DNA of 64,000 nucleotides from Pelargonium tetragonum. Lineage: Eukaryota > Streptophyta > Magnoliopsida > Geraniales > Geraniaceae. The notes under the pieces are model-generated. The model did no database searches. It was not told the DNA's origin and saw nothing but the letters and a program-made list of their open reading frames with translations. Position numbers and translations under genes: made by a program. Numbering within the stretch: the stretch's first letter is position 1; every line of letters begins with the position of its first letter. Below, piece after piece: positions 40,881 to 52,850 of the stretch. The stretch spans positions 51,362 through 115,361 of the forward strand of contig JAYMTL010000053.1 of assembly GCA_036897445.1 (NCBI GenBank). The letters run 5' to 3'.

Positions 40881-41960
40881 TTCTATACTATCAAGGTTTG
40901 TAACCTCTCTTTACTAGTAAGAACCTAGAATAAGAGGTATTACCCTTTAACTTTAACAACAAGTACTAAAACTCCTCTACTATAGAATAAAACAACTAAA
41001 AAGATAACCTAAAGTACTAATAGGTACAAGAACAACCAGCTACAACTACAAGAAAAATACAATAGTTATAGGCTACATTACAACAAAGAGGAGTGGGGCT
41101 ATAAAAGAAGAGGGCTCTACGTTAAATTAGCTATTAAGTATTATTAAAAGGGTAAGTCTAGGACACCTCTAAAAAACAAGTTTCCAAATCCCTAAAGCTT
41201 GTTAAGAAGGCTATTAACTTGATTGTAAAACCCACCTAGGATTCTCGTCTAAACTAACCAGAAAGTTTTCCCTTTCTCTACTTTTTAGAATTCCGATACA
41301 CTCCTGGACTAGCTTGGCTGGAAGTAATCTAGACATTATAAACACCTTCTTTTAGACTTTAGAACCTTTGAAATTTCTTATCTTGAAAAAGGCTTCCTAG
41401 AAGCTCCTAAACTGTCATTTTCATTTCCTGTCTTTATCAACAACTATAATATATAGAAAACCCTTTCATTTAGAGCGGCATACCCACCTAAGAAATATTA
41501 AAAATAGGAACTACTTGCACTTCCATATCTGGATTCCTTTCAATTCTAGCCAAGCCTACTTCCATTCCTTATATCCTGAGTAACAAACAAATAAGAGGGA
41601 GACTCCTTACTTCCATTCCTTTAATTGCCTTTAACGACCTTTAACCAGGGAATACAAGAGTGCATAGGTTCTAACGCCAAAAAGCTGCTTATTCACTTGT
41701 AAGTTATGCCTAGACAACCCTTACTTCTTTCTAAAAAGGACTCTAAACAGGCACAGAATACAGAAGAAAATCTCCTACGAATGAATACTAGAACACTTTT
41801 TAAAAGAAACCCGCAGGCTAACCAGAAGGACCTCCTTTTTTTTTGATAGACTAAATTTTGGAAAAAGCAAGCTGAGAAAGAGTAAAAAAGGTATTTAAGG
41901 TATTTACTGTACAACAAAAGGCATAATAAAAACCGGTTAGATAAGCACAGACTCAACTAG
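40881..41960. other. Type B spacer
   Basis: Fewer GC palindromes than its flanks, with ACTA/ACAA-rich wording on the plus strand. A minus-strand frame of 87 codons (41693-41956) is leucine/phenylalanine/serine-rich and has no recognisable domain. A 9-bp tandem duplication lies at 41890. Confidence 0.35.
41890..41907 (+). repeat. 9-bp tandem duplication
   Basis: GGTATTTAA is followed at once by GGTATTTAC, a single-base difference in the last position. Confidence 0.55.
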
Positions 41961-43978
41961 CTTGTGCGATTAACGAGGGTATCCCAAGACGGGTTTTCTA
42001 TTACTATATGATAAAGACCCGAATCTAGGAGGCATGCTAATCGTAGAGGTAATAGTTAAAGTTTTAAGGCATGGCACGGATACTGAGGTAAAGTAAAAAA
42101 CACCTCCCCTTTTCCTTGTCGGGCGTGTAAGAAATCGTTATTGCAAGTCAAGCGGGCAGAAAAAATATCTAAGTAGGGAACTCTTTAATATTAAACGAAT
42201 ACTCAAAAAAGGGGATTGCTGGCTCTGCTAATATATATATATATATATAACTAGGGGTACCCATTCGAGAAAATTTACTAAGGTTCGGGATAAAGTATAA
42301 AAGTATATTAGACTCCAACGCACGGTAACTAAATAAAGTAAGTTTCGCACTGAATCTTCCAAAAGCTGCTACAAATAGAGTATAGCTTGTTTCTATTATA
42401 AATACTATAGCCTACTCTGCAGCAGACCCTTAATAGGACACTCTGGAATGTAAGGAAAGAGCTCCCTAAAATAGGTACCTTAATATCTAAACAAAAAAAA
42501 CAGAAACCCTTTTTTGACTTTTAAAACTACTTAGGAACTACTATAGGAATCACTTTTACTAAATTCTACTATACTGCTTTTGCTACAAGGACCCTTTTTA
42601 CTACGGGCCAAAAGTGAATAAAGTAGGCTTGTTGCTTTATTTGAATATAGTAATAGGAATTATAGGTAACTTTTTTCTTTGCTAATAGGTTGACCCTTGC
42701 TAAAAACCCGACAGATGGGATATTACGCGGGTGTTATTGTCTTTTCAAATAAGTCTTTTTGTGCTTTTGTTATATATACTTACTAACTATAAGCAAAAAC
42801 CCTTAACTTACTCTGCTTAATTTCATTATAAACGATCCACAAGTCTCAGGATACACTATTTATTCTAAAACTCAAATAAAGCACAAATATCCTTTTTATA
42901 AAGTAGTCCGGCTAAGGAAACTAGAAATTTTAGTAACATGAAGTAGTCAGATTCAAAATGAGTTATAAATTAGCACAAGTTTTGGTTTACCAAAAAATGC
43001 CTTAAAAAAAGTAGATTCTAAACAATATAAAATCCAAGTAGGTCCTTGGCAGCCCTGGGTAACCTGGAGTAGAAGTTCACGGGGTTTAAAGTCTTAGAAT
43101 TCAAGGTGTATTGCCTGTAAAAACGAGCTTTCATTTCCCTATAATGGCAGCCGTAGGCGCTACTTAGGATGCCTCATGTCGTTTCTTTTTAATATTTTAT
43201 ACTGGGGTGCTTTAAGCTTTAGGGATTTTTACAAAGTTTTGAGCTCTAGTCCGGATAACGAATAAAAAGAGAAATCCGGATGCTCTTTGTTTAACTTCGT
43301 TACCTTAAGCGGTTCGGTTATGCCGGAATTTTGTTCGTAATTCTAGTTCTACTCAACTGTGCAATATAAAAAAGACCCTAAAAGGCTTTTCAGTACACGA
43401 CTTTTTCCTTTGATTAGATGACGACTAATTCGTCCTAAAGATAAGTTTCGAACCTTCTTTTACTAAAAGTCTCCTTTTTTTAGTAGAATTGAAAAGCTTT
43501 CTTTATCGAGAAAACAGGGCAGCTACAACTAAAAAGTAAATTAAGATGCTAGCACAGAGTATGAGGAACAGCTTTTAATTAGGAATTTGAGGATCACAAG
43601 ATTCTAAGGAAAGCTTTCTCCTTTACGAGAGCTTGAAGCAATAGGTTAACTTTATTCTTAACCCATTTTGTTAGAACTTTTCTTTCCCTAATCTAATAAT
43701 AATACTAGAATATTTCACAAAAAGGGGTTCTAAACTCCATTGCAAAAGACTTAGGGCAAAGACACAAGTATTGATGACTAAAGGTTAAAACTAAGAGTAA
43801 CTTTATAGATTCTATAAGGCATAACTAGCTATTTCTAGGATTTCACTTTTCTGATAAATAATAATAAGCTAAAAAAGACTTTATGAGTTCAAAGGCAGTA
43901 TCCTTTTAATATAACAAGAAATTAACGAATATCAGTAAAGCTACGGGAGCCCAAACCCCACTACATACTTAGAGCTTA
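41961..43978. other. Type A spacer, no gene
   Basis: Spacer with the AT microsatellite at 42231 and numerous small palindromes. There is no open frame above 60 codons and no foldable RNA. Nothing else seen. Confidence 0.5.
42231..42249. repeat. (AT)n microsatellite
   Basis: About nine and a half AT units without interruption. Slippage-prone; I infer no function. Confidence 0.85.
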
Positions 43979-43981
43979 CAC

Positions 43982-44022
43982 ATTAAAAAACCTGATGCTA
44001 GATCCAGTTGAGCTAAGTATTG
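43982..44022 (-). pseudogene. Possible 5' half of a tRNA (Arg/Lys type)
   Basis: Read on the minus strand, the segment gives TAGCTCAACTGGAT, then CT, then AGCATCAG, then a T-run and AAT. That matches the D-arm and start of the anticodon arm of bacterial or organellar tRNA-Arg(UCU)/tRNA-Lys at about 22 of 24 positions as I recall them. The anticodon loop would read TTT. The anticodon stem does not pair, and no T-arm or 3' acceptor follows. It is at most a truncated relic; chance similarity is possible. Confidence 0.3.
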
Positions 44023-45070
44023 AAATAAAGAGAAACCGAAGGATGTAACTTTAGTGAGACTGAATCAGAGTATCCTTGAGTATTCCTTAAAAAATTAGGA
44101 CTAGGAGCACTTTATTTTAAAGAATATACATAAAAAGAGGTAGGCAACTGCAATTCATCTATAGCATGCCCTCTCTATAATCTAAGGAGTCAGTTTTGTT
44201 CCTTTTTAAGAAAGTATGTTCCAGATTATTTCATTACCCTAGATTTCAAAGATCCTATAATTGCTTAAAGTGGGCTCTCGAGATAAACTAAAAAGTAAAT
44301 CTTACGCACGGGATTTTACTTCATTCAAATTTCAAGTATAGAAAAGCTAACCAAGAAAGGTTAATAGAGAGTATAAATAAAGAACTGAAGCTAATGAAAT
44401 TTAGTAGGTGTCAACAAGGAAGCCTTTTATTAAGATCTTTCCTTAGATTGACGGGTGTTTACAGGTTTTGGCAAATGAGTGTTTATCTGAAAAGGCAGGG
44501 AGAATACTAGTTACAGTAATAGTATAGCTCCTATCAAGCAGAGTCCAGAGTAAGGCAGGCATCTAAAATACTAGAAAATCCCTTCATAGCTTACATACAA
44601 AAGTCTTCTCTTACAATAAGGATCCACCCTAAAATTTCAATCTAGACTTTCCGTCCAATAATCTTATAATCTTAACTTTGACCCTGTAAATGCTTATAAG
44701 TAGGGAGTACTAAAGGAACCTATATTACTAAAAGAGTCTCCTTAAAATAGAAAGTCTCTCCTAATACAGAAATTGTCGATAAAAACTCATCAGGTTCCCC
44801 TAATTCAAAAGGCTATTCCCCTGTATATAATACTTAAGGAGTAACATAGGGATCCGTATTAGTTATATAAGAGAACTGCAAAACTACGACTCCCCTCGGC
44901 CCTCCTATTCCTAATGGAGTTAAAGACCAAAACACGAGTTTTCTGCTACAGAATAGAACCTAAATTCTTACAATCTTGTCGAGAATCCTACCTTGCTAGG
45001 CTAGTAACCGCCCCTTTGAAGGAGTGCTGTCCTATGCTACTACTGTATATAAACTACAGCTTTCAGCCTC

Positions 45071-45088
45071 TTTCTAGTATTTCTAGTA
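45071..45088 (+). repeat. 9-bp tandem duplication
   Basis: TTTCTAGTA occurs twice in direct succession without mismatch. Confidence 0.65.
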
Positions 45089-45475
45089 TAAGAGAAGCTT
45101 AAAAAAAGGAGAATTTTTGTTTTTTTAAACTAAAAAGAATTCTGAACATAAAGCTAGTAACTTTACTGAAGGCTAGTTTTAGAGCCTCTCTTATTGCTCC
45201 TTTCTCTAGGTTTACTATATTATTCAAGATCTCCTTTATACTTATAAGATAGTCCCTTCAACGAGTAAATTTAGAATTGCAATCAAAAAAGCTCCCTCCT
45301 GTCTTAATATAGGGCTCTCCTTTTATCGCAAGTCGCTTATTAGAAGGCACGTGTGTTATTGACAACCGGATTCTTATGTTCTAATGCTTATAGCCTTACA
45401 CTTGTAAATGCTTTTGTAGATAACAAAATTTTCCTAACTTATTTATTAAGAGGCGCCCTGCTGAATAAATATAAG

Positions 45476-45487
45476 TTTTTTAGAGCT
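45476..45487 (+). repeat. TTTTTTAGAGCT, copy 2 of 3
   Basis: Identical to 19747-19758. Here the GAGCTC palindrome is completed by the next base and followed by TCC. Confidence 0.45.
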
Positions 45488-45492
45488 CTCCA

Positions 45493-45508
45493 TAAGAAAT
45501 TAAGAAAT
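45493..45508 (+). repeat. 8-bp tandem duplication
   Basis: TAAGAAAT occurs twice in succession, just after the TTTTTTAGAGCT word. Confidence 0.55.
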
Positions 45509-46452
45509 TCTCCGATTTAGACTTTTGGCTTACTCCCAGCCAGCTGTTGGAAATTACATTTAGTTAGAAACCCTTAAAGCATTAACCCCAGATTAAGGCA
45601 TTCTCAGTCATGATATAGGTATATCTGAAACCCAGAAGGGTAGTAACAAGAACCTCCTTTAATTTAGAAAGCCTCCCCTCCGTAGTTTTAGGTACCGTAT
45701 TTTAACATGCCTTGAAAAGGCTAAGAAAGGCCTTTAGCTGCCAGTAGAAGACAAAAAAATTCCTATTTACTTGCAACTCTGGGGCTTACTCAAGGACAAA
45801 AATCCTTCCCAAATACAAATTACAGAACTAATGGACAGACTGAGAAAAGGTTCTTTAGTATCAGACCTTGTAAATTGCACTATAGTAAGGCTTAACCCAG
45901 GGGAATTCCATATTATAAATGCCGCTTTAACTTTGAAATAGTTATATTTGTAAAATGTAAAACTGGGGGAGTATCCGTAAGAATTCCTTTTTGTTTAGTA
46001 AAAAGGACCTTTATAATCCTTTTACTTCATAAGGAATCTATCCATTTTAGCAACTTAACCCTTTTAACGCCGTATTAAAATAGTATTCATTTCCCGATTT
46101 CTACTAAGCGTTATAACCACCTCTGACGCTTGAGTACATCGCTTTCTGTATTCTGTAAGCAAAAATCAAACCTATGAAGTAAAGTGAAAATTTCTTAATG
46201 ACAAATTTCATCAACTAGTTCTAGAGTACTTTTCGGCCTAAAACCAGCCCCTTTTTGTTGCCTACCCTAACATAAGTCCTAATTACTTTGACTCTCTTTC
46301 TTTGCGATTCCCTTAAGTTATAAAAGAGACGACTGGAACCCGCGCGTTTTGCTCCGATAAACTAGTGCTTTACACTAGGTATAGCCCCCATTCTTGAGCT
46401 GGTAAAGGACTTCGTTCTCCCGACAAGGATGCAGTACTTTTTGTAAAGAGAA

Positions 46453-46474
46453 TCCATATACATTCCATATACAT
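46453..46474 (+). repeat. 11-bp tandem duplication
   Basis: TCCATATACAT occurs twice without mismatch. It has the longest unit among the small tandem duplications in the window. Confidence 0.7.
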
Positions 46475-46551
46475 AAAGGCTTCCCTAATAATGTAATGAG
46501 TTTTAGTTTAATTAAAAAATCCTTACTTATTATTGAATATATCCTGTACCC

Positions 46552-46564
46552 TATATATATATAT
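46552..46564. repeat. Short (TA)n run
   Basis: About six TA units, 78 bases after the 11-bp tandem duplication. No function inferred. Confidence 0.7.
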
Positions 46565-46892
46565 GATTTGAACCTTAGTTTTAGAATGAATAAATGCTAT
46601 TAAGTATATAGAGCTTCGTTGATAAAACCCCGTCTTAGCCCCACTAAGTTAAGCTTTGGTTTATTGAAGGGAACACATTGCTGCTGTCTTGAGTAAGTGC
46701 CCTTCGCTTTAAAATCTTTTCGGATGCACTTGACAATAAGGTTTTTCAGACGGGCCTATAAATGTATTAGTTAAGAAGGAGCTGAGCCTGTTATTGGTGC
46801 GACCCCAGTTAAAAAGAGGGGGCTTCCTTAAGTACAAGAGGACCCGCTGCCCGTGTTAGAACAAAAACGGATATAGATCTCTAAACTACTTT

Positions 46893-46910
46893 ACTGAGAA
46901 AACTGAGAAA
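46893..46910 (+). repeat. 9-bp tandem duplication
   Basis: ACTGAGAAA occurs twice in succession without mismatch. Confidence 0.65.
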
Positions 46911-48055
46911 GGTTTGACAGCATATGTATGAAATCCTCTTCGAAGAGACCTTATTTTAGACTTTACCACGACTGTGAGTGTTGACCCGGGTTTTTTTAGA
47001 CCGAATAGAGTTGTTACTTAAGATGTCTACAGGGTACCTTAATTCTTCCCCACTTTGAGACTACAAGTAGTTCTATTAACTAAATTCTTATTAAAACTTA
47101 CTCACTTACTATAAGGGATCCTGTTATTTCTGGGATTAATAAGGTCTTTTTACTCCAAATTCTCTGGAGTGGGAAACAGAGGAATATGGAAAGCAACTCC
47201 TTAACCGCTTAAACTTCAGGAATAAAAAGACTTTTAGATATTATACATTATAACTAAATACTTTCTAAATGTTAAAGGCGAATAAAGATGAAACTAAAGC
47301 AATGCCCAAGTCATTTTATCTAGAATAAGGGAAGACTTTATCGAGAGTTTATGCACCCAGTAAGGGCAGAATACAAGGTCCTTGTGTCCATATTTCATAT
47401 GTTCTAGAATCCTGCCTCTTTTTAAACCTCTATCCTTTCTTTTTTTTGTCAGGGAAGAACTCCAGTTTAGCTTTATTAGTTTACCCTGTATTCCCTTTAA
47501 AACCGGCTAAGAAAACCCACTGATCCTGTAAAAACGCTTAAATGTAGGAAACCCCTTAAAATTAAAAAACACATTTCTTAGGAAGGCTTCCGTGTTTAAA
47601 ATTCCTTGTGACTTAATCTTTATATAAAGGATTCCTTAAGCTAAAGCTATCCGTTAAAATGCAGTTACAAGGACCCGGGTTTAGCAAATACTTAACTTAC
47701 AGGAGTATCTTGGCGGCTTTGTATGGCTCGGGATTTCATTTATTATTTAGAAATTTCCTTATCTTGACTCAATTACCAGTAAACCCATTCTAGTAGTGCT
47801 AGTTTCAGTATACCTTTTCTTGATTAACTCCCCTTATACAGTATAGTATAGGGCATACCCTTAATTTGAACTTTTTAACTGCCTTGATCTATAAAGGTTC
47901 CTACTCCTATTGATTTAGCGGTACCGATTCCATTAAGAAGACAAGGCAACCCCTCCTTAAAAAGGGTTCTAAGAAAAATTCTTTTATTTTAATAGTTAAA
48001 AAGCCCTTTTATTAAATTTTTCCAAGAACTCTTACTCGGATCTCTCAAGAATTTT

Positions 48056-48073
48056 GGAGTCTTTTTAGAATTT
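48056..48073 (+). repeat. Dispersed repeat GGAGTC-T5-AGAATTT, copy 2
   Basis: GGAGTCTTTTTAGAATTT equals the copy at 6914-6932 apart from one deleted C. The two lie 41 kb apart with unrelated flanks, so only this short word is shared, not a larger element. Confidence 0.5.
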
Positions 48074-48131
48074 AAATAAGTCAAGAATTTTATGCCTCTT
48101 TAGGAATTTGCTGCAACTTAGATAACCTAGA

Positions 48132-48143
48132 TTTTTTAGAGCT
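48132..48143 (+). repeat. TTTTTTAGAGCT, copy 3 of 3
   Basis: Identical to the copies at 19747 and 45476. It lies only about 60 bases downstream of the GGAGTC-T5-AGAATTT repeat, so the two words can occur close together. Confidence 0.45.
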
Positions 48144-49575
48144 ACCTTATGATTAAACCTAGAAAGGATGCTTTAGCCCAACTTTCTGAGTCTCTTGAAC
48201 ACGGTAATTATTGAAAAAGGGGCCTACTAGGGCTTTAGGACATCTGAAGCTTAAGGGAATAACCTTTAAGAAATAACTATTCATAATTAGCAACACTAGG
48301 ATATAGATAGATTATTTTACTAGGGTCTTCCTTAAAAGAGGGGTTAAAATGAGTTAGTTTAGTACCTTAATTTATGATTAATAATTACTACTAAAAACTT
48401 CCCGAAACCCCTACAACAGGGAGAAACCTACTTCAACCTAAGTAAAGGTATTGGTCTATAAACCCGGAGCAAGGCATTTATTAGGGATTTTTCGTTTACT
48501 TCCACCCTATCGAAAAGGGCGAGTACTACTTATCAATCATAGGAATATTTCCTAAACTGATAATTTGAAATTTGTATCGTCTAAAACCCTTCATTAGAAA
48601 AAAGGGAGCTATTCCTTAAAATATGTATAAATTGACTTCAGCTTATCAGAATGAAACTTTTTCATTTTATAGAAGGAATCTGGAAGTTCCGAGAGTACGC
48701 GGGTTTCCCTAGTTAAGAAGCCTTAAAAACTTCATTAATAAGTAAGATAGGCTTTTTGAATAAAAGGGATTTCAATTCCTTGACAATTCTATCTAGTATT
48801 CTGGAGTCTTAAACATTATATGCCTAGCTTGAAGGAATAGAGCTCTAGTTTTTTCTTTTTAAGATCTCGTGCCTTATACGCTATATGTTGAGACATTTCC
48901 TCACTTCGCACAAATTCAGTCTTTCAAGATAACTTATTAGTTAGTTTCAAAATCCCAGGGTATGGAACCCTTACTCTTTTACCACTGGATTCCTTTTTTA
49001 GAATCATTTTAAGGAAGGCATTCTAAAGCTTCCTTAAAGTTTAGGTATCCTAATACCTTTTGAGTTTTAGTAAAAGCAGCGTATCCCAAGTACTTTAAGT
49101 AGTTTAAGGAATTTAAGGGACTGCCAAATCCTTAAAAAAAGGCCTTTACAGGGTGTGGTTTAAATTCGCTAGTAAGAAAGATTGAGAGTAAGGCTAATTC
49201 CCTAATTCCAGGGCTAAACTAGTTTAGAGTTTCTTTATTACCCATGAAATAAGTAAAGGGCTAATAGCTGCTACTTCGGAGTTTGATCATTTGTAATATA
49301 AGCAGAATTCGTAGGTTCGAATCCAATTCTATCTAAAACCGGATACTGATTCTTAGTAAAACTTCGAAAAACTGAGTCGATACAATAAAGACTGAATCAG
49401 ACCCACTTCTAGAATCAATTAATTCGCACCCTCAGAGTCACACTGGTGGGTTAATTTTGTAGTTTTTTAAGTAAGTTTATTCCTTTTAGGAGCTTTGCCT
49501 ACTCTTACAATGGGTAATTGTAAAAATCTCATGAAGTAATTTGTACTTATAAAAGATTTTTAAGGAGTTTCTCTA

Positions 49576-49589
49576 TACTATATATAGTA
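49576..49589. repeat. 14-bp perfect palindrome
   Basis: TACTATATATAGTA reads the same on both strands. It is simple AT sequence, so chance is plausible. Confidence 0.6.
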
Positions 49590-50291
49590 AAAGGTTTGAC
49601 TTTCAATCAAAGTTTTCTTCTTAATTAAAAAGTTTCAGAAGTATAAGTCTCAACTAACTAGAACAAATCTGTATGTATATAGTTTTTTAAAAGTAAGTAA
49701 GAGGGAATAAGCAGTGGGGTGATTATGGATGTACTATACTGAGACTATCCTGCCTTACCCTACTTCCGGATGCCTACAGTCGGTAACGAGGGCTTACCCA
49801 TATACTATTAAATTAAGGCCTTCTCCTTTTTTAACGATAAGAACAAAGTGAGGGATTGCCTTTAACAAGTAATACAATAACCGCTTCTTAAGGGGATTTG
49901 AACCCGCAATAAGGGGCTTTTCAGAGCATGAACTTACTATTTATTTACTTAGGAATACTCTTCAGGTTAGCCCTCTTCTATTCTATAGGCTTTAAAGTTA
50001 TCCGGGACTAAGGAGTTATAAAAGCTGAAAGCCCAGAGGAGTCTTCTTATTTGTGTCCCTGTGTTCTCTATTTTGGAGCTACTTTCCTTTTTTGCCTAAA
50101 AATAATAAACTCTAAAATTTTATTCTATATTCTACAAAAGCCCCTTACTTTATTTATTGAGAGAGTCTTAAGGATTACACATTTACTGTACCGCTATAAT
50201 ATAAAGAGATGAGAATTTTTACTTATTCAAAAAAAGCGGGATACCCTTATAAGCAAGATCCCATAGACATTTAAAATTCTTTTAAGTTTTG

Positions 50292-50367
50292 TGGGGTATC
50301 ACCGAGTGGAGTGGTAAGACACCCTTTTTTGTATCGGCATTCAAGGGTTCAAATCCTTTTACCCCTG
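50292..50367 (+). pseudogene. Degraded tRNA-Gln (UUG), copy 1
   Basis: A 76-base stretch that aligns over its full length with bacterial and plant-mitochondrial tRNA-Gln(UUG); I count about 56 of 72 shared positions with either, from memory. It keeps TGGGGTATC at the 5' end, TTTTTTG around a TTG anticodon, CGGCATTC, the T-loop GGTTCAAATCC, and TACCCC near the 3' end followed by TG. Six of seven acceptor pairs and all five T-stem pairs form. The D-loop carries an extra AGTGG, a direct 5-bp duplication, and only about two of five anticodon-stem pairs remain. I call it a pseudogene; a functional variant tRNA or one repaired by editing is less likely. Confidence 0.7.
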
Positions 50368-52850
50368 GATAGAGGCTGCCTTATGTTTCTGTCTCACATC
50401 GTACACCCCTTTTAAGTTTAAAAGAACTAGAACTTTCTTAATACCTGTACATTAGATTAGCAGTACTCTTAGGGTTCCTTTCTTTTATAGCTGGGTATAT
50501 CTGAAGCGTAGCAGTTTTGAGTCTTTTGGGGCAACCCCCGGGTATTATACACAGGAAAGGAGCCTTTTGTTAATACTAAAAAGGGCTAGGCTGAGATTAG
50601 CCCTTGACTTTTATAGAAATTTCCCTCTTTTTGGGTCCCTTATTTAAATAACAAAGACTCTGTTTCCTTTTTTAGAGATTTAGTACTACGGATACCTTTT
50701 GCGTTTCATTTAAAAAGCAGTATAATTAATTCATGTATATCGAGCTTTATTTTGATTATAGTATAGTAGTGGGTTAATAAGGCGCCTCCCAGTTTAAGAG
50801 ATTCTAAAGAGACCCGAGTATCTTGATTTTTTGAAAGCTAGCTTTGTTCGAAGGCTTGGTAAAAGAGACTTTAATCCGGACCAATTTCTTACTCTTCCGG
50901 GAGGCCTTTGCCAAAAGAGAGTCCGATGCTATTCAGTAAGGGACAATACACCAACTCTCGATTCCTGCGCTTTACTTCGTATTCCTTAAATATTAAACTG
51001 GAATTCTTATACTGCCAGGCTCGGGTTAAGGGTTCCTGAATATAAACAAAAAACTCGTCTAGACTTTAAAGGAAGAGCGTTGATAACATAGAAAAGTTAT
51101 CAACTGGCTGTTGTAAAAGGAGCACTTAATAGGTTTTTTGCGTTTCCTACGTGGGTTTTTCAACTACATTTTTGTAATAGGTGTCTTGCTGACTTCTCAT
51201 TTTAGTACTATTTGAACATATCGAATACCCTTAGCTCCCCTTTCCTTTTTTACCGAGCTGTACTAAAAGAAAGTTTTTGTCTATCTAAGATAAAGAGGCC
51301 CTTTGTCTCCGATAAAAGGAAACTCTTTACTTAACTCGCTTACTCCAAAACTTTTTCTAAAGGGAATCCTTATATTTAATTAAGGAAAGATGTGATCGCA
51401 ATATAGAAAGATAGTTCGAACAAAAAAACACTTTTTTCGCATAGGGTTTTTTTATCTTTGAGCTTAATGTACAAATAAGAATAATAGGAGTTTTTGGCAT
51501 TCATCACGGGAATTCTGAATCAGCTGATAAAGCCCATACTATCTTTCCTATACCTACGCAAATCTATTCTATGGATAAACTTTTTGTCACTTCGAGATTG
51601 TCTCCGTCTAGATGCTAAAATGGAAACGGTGCCTGCGGATTACTGATAGCGAGTCCTTACTTAATCTGAGATACTTCTTAACTTAAGGGTGGGTCTGACA
51701 CTGATCTAACAAAAAACCTGTAAAAAAGAAGAAGTACTCTATATTTGAACAAGCAGCACAGAGGGACGCGGATGCTGTGATTCTGCTTATTTTAGCACTT
51801 AATTTAGTCTTTTTCAAGACAAAACCTACTTCAAAAAAGGCTACTAAGGAAAGGAAATGTAAACAAAACCTTTTTTGAAGTAAGCTGGCTGTAGTCTGGA
51901 ACTTCTGTATTTTTGTCAAATACCTCACTTTAGAAATTACAGAATTAAACATTTTTTGGTTAGCTTTTTTTCTTGGTTTTAAGTCCATTGGCCCTCGTTT
52001 CACTATTTACATTAGTAATAGGTTCTCCTTCCACTTTCGTTGTGTGATCGTTACAAATATCTGTTACCTAACCATGAGTTCGGGACAGTGTAATGATTGC
52101 TGTTGATTGGTTTTGATCGATTCCTCCTCTGTTCCATTGATTGAGTAATTGGTCCTTGAGTTTCCTTTATAGCGCGTGCTCGAATTAGCCCTTTCGAAAG
52201 TATTCTATGTCTTTTTTCTATTCTAGGGGTATTATATAATATAAAATTGGACACTTCTTTCAAGCAATTAAATAGTAAATCCATAATTGAACTATGCATC
52301 GGATTCTTACGGGGTTTACCTTATACTTGTACACTAGAAAGAAAATTAGCTGGAATTTTACTGAGATTACTATAAAATTTATTCGCTGATAAAAATTCTT
52401 AGTATAAGCTAAAAAAAGTGTATCTTCAATAAATAGTAAAAAGTGTGTCACCTAACGAAATAAAGATATAGTGAAGGCCAAGCTTAATTAGGATGCGCTG
52501 ACAGAGCTTAGAATATTCACGCAAGTTACTGAGTGCAATAATATAATATAGTTTTTGAATAGTAATCAGCAACAAAAAAGGAAATAGTTTGTGCTTGTAT
52601 TGATATTAAGGGACCTTCTAAAAAGTACAAAGTATAGAAGGGAATTTGTTCCTTATACTTTTGCATAAGATCTGCTATACAGCCTCTTACTTTTTTATTT
52701 ATTATCTAATATCTATCTATAAGCATTCGCACAATAAACGTTTTCGACTAATGCATTAAGTACGCAGCCTTCTTGAGGAGTATCCCACGTTTTACCTGTT
52801 TATCGGCAATTTGACTCTCTTTTAAAGTTTGCGTAGTTGCTTACTTTATT
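50368..52850. other. Type A spacer, no gene
   Basis: Spacer with CCCGGG at 50537 and a GGCGCC at 50780. Minus-strand frames of 106 codons (51683-52003), 82 codons (52051-52299) and 63 codons (52260-52451) fall close together. None shows a domain or a family resemblance, and the 106-codon frame is within chance length for this composition. Confidence 0.5.

Larger units (their letters stand above)
44023..50291. other. Spacer, no gene
   Basis: Mostly type A, with a less palindromic part around 44.2-45.3 kb. It holds several 8-11 bp tandem duplications, two ACCCGGGT palindromes (46984 and 47674), a short TA run at 46552 and two copies of TTTTTTAGAGCT. A rRNA-like word near 46831 is a finding only. 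The 62-codon frame at 44914-45102 is unassigned. A minus-strand T-loop-like word near 49895 does not complete a tRNA. Confidence 0.5.

Noticed and set aside
49278-49334. GAGTTTGATC (start of bacterial SSU rRNA) and GTAGGTTCGAATCC (tRNA T-loop)
   Set aside because: The first is a 10-base match with nothing following; the T-stem of the second does not pair. Both are within chance.
51683-52003. 106-codon minus-strand frame as a gene
   Set aside because: Length is within chance for this composition; no domain, no periodic codon bias visible, and no conserved neighbour.
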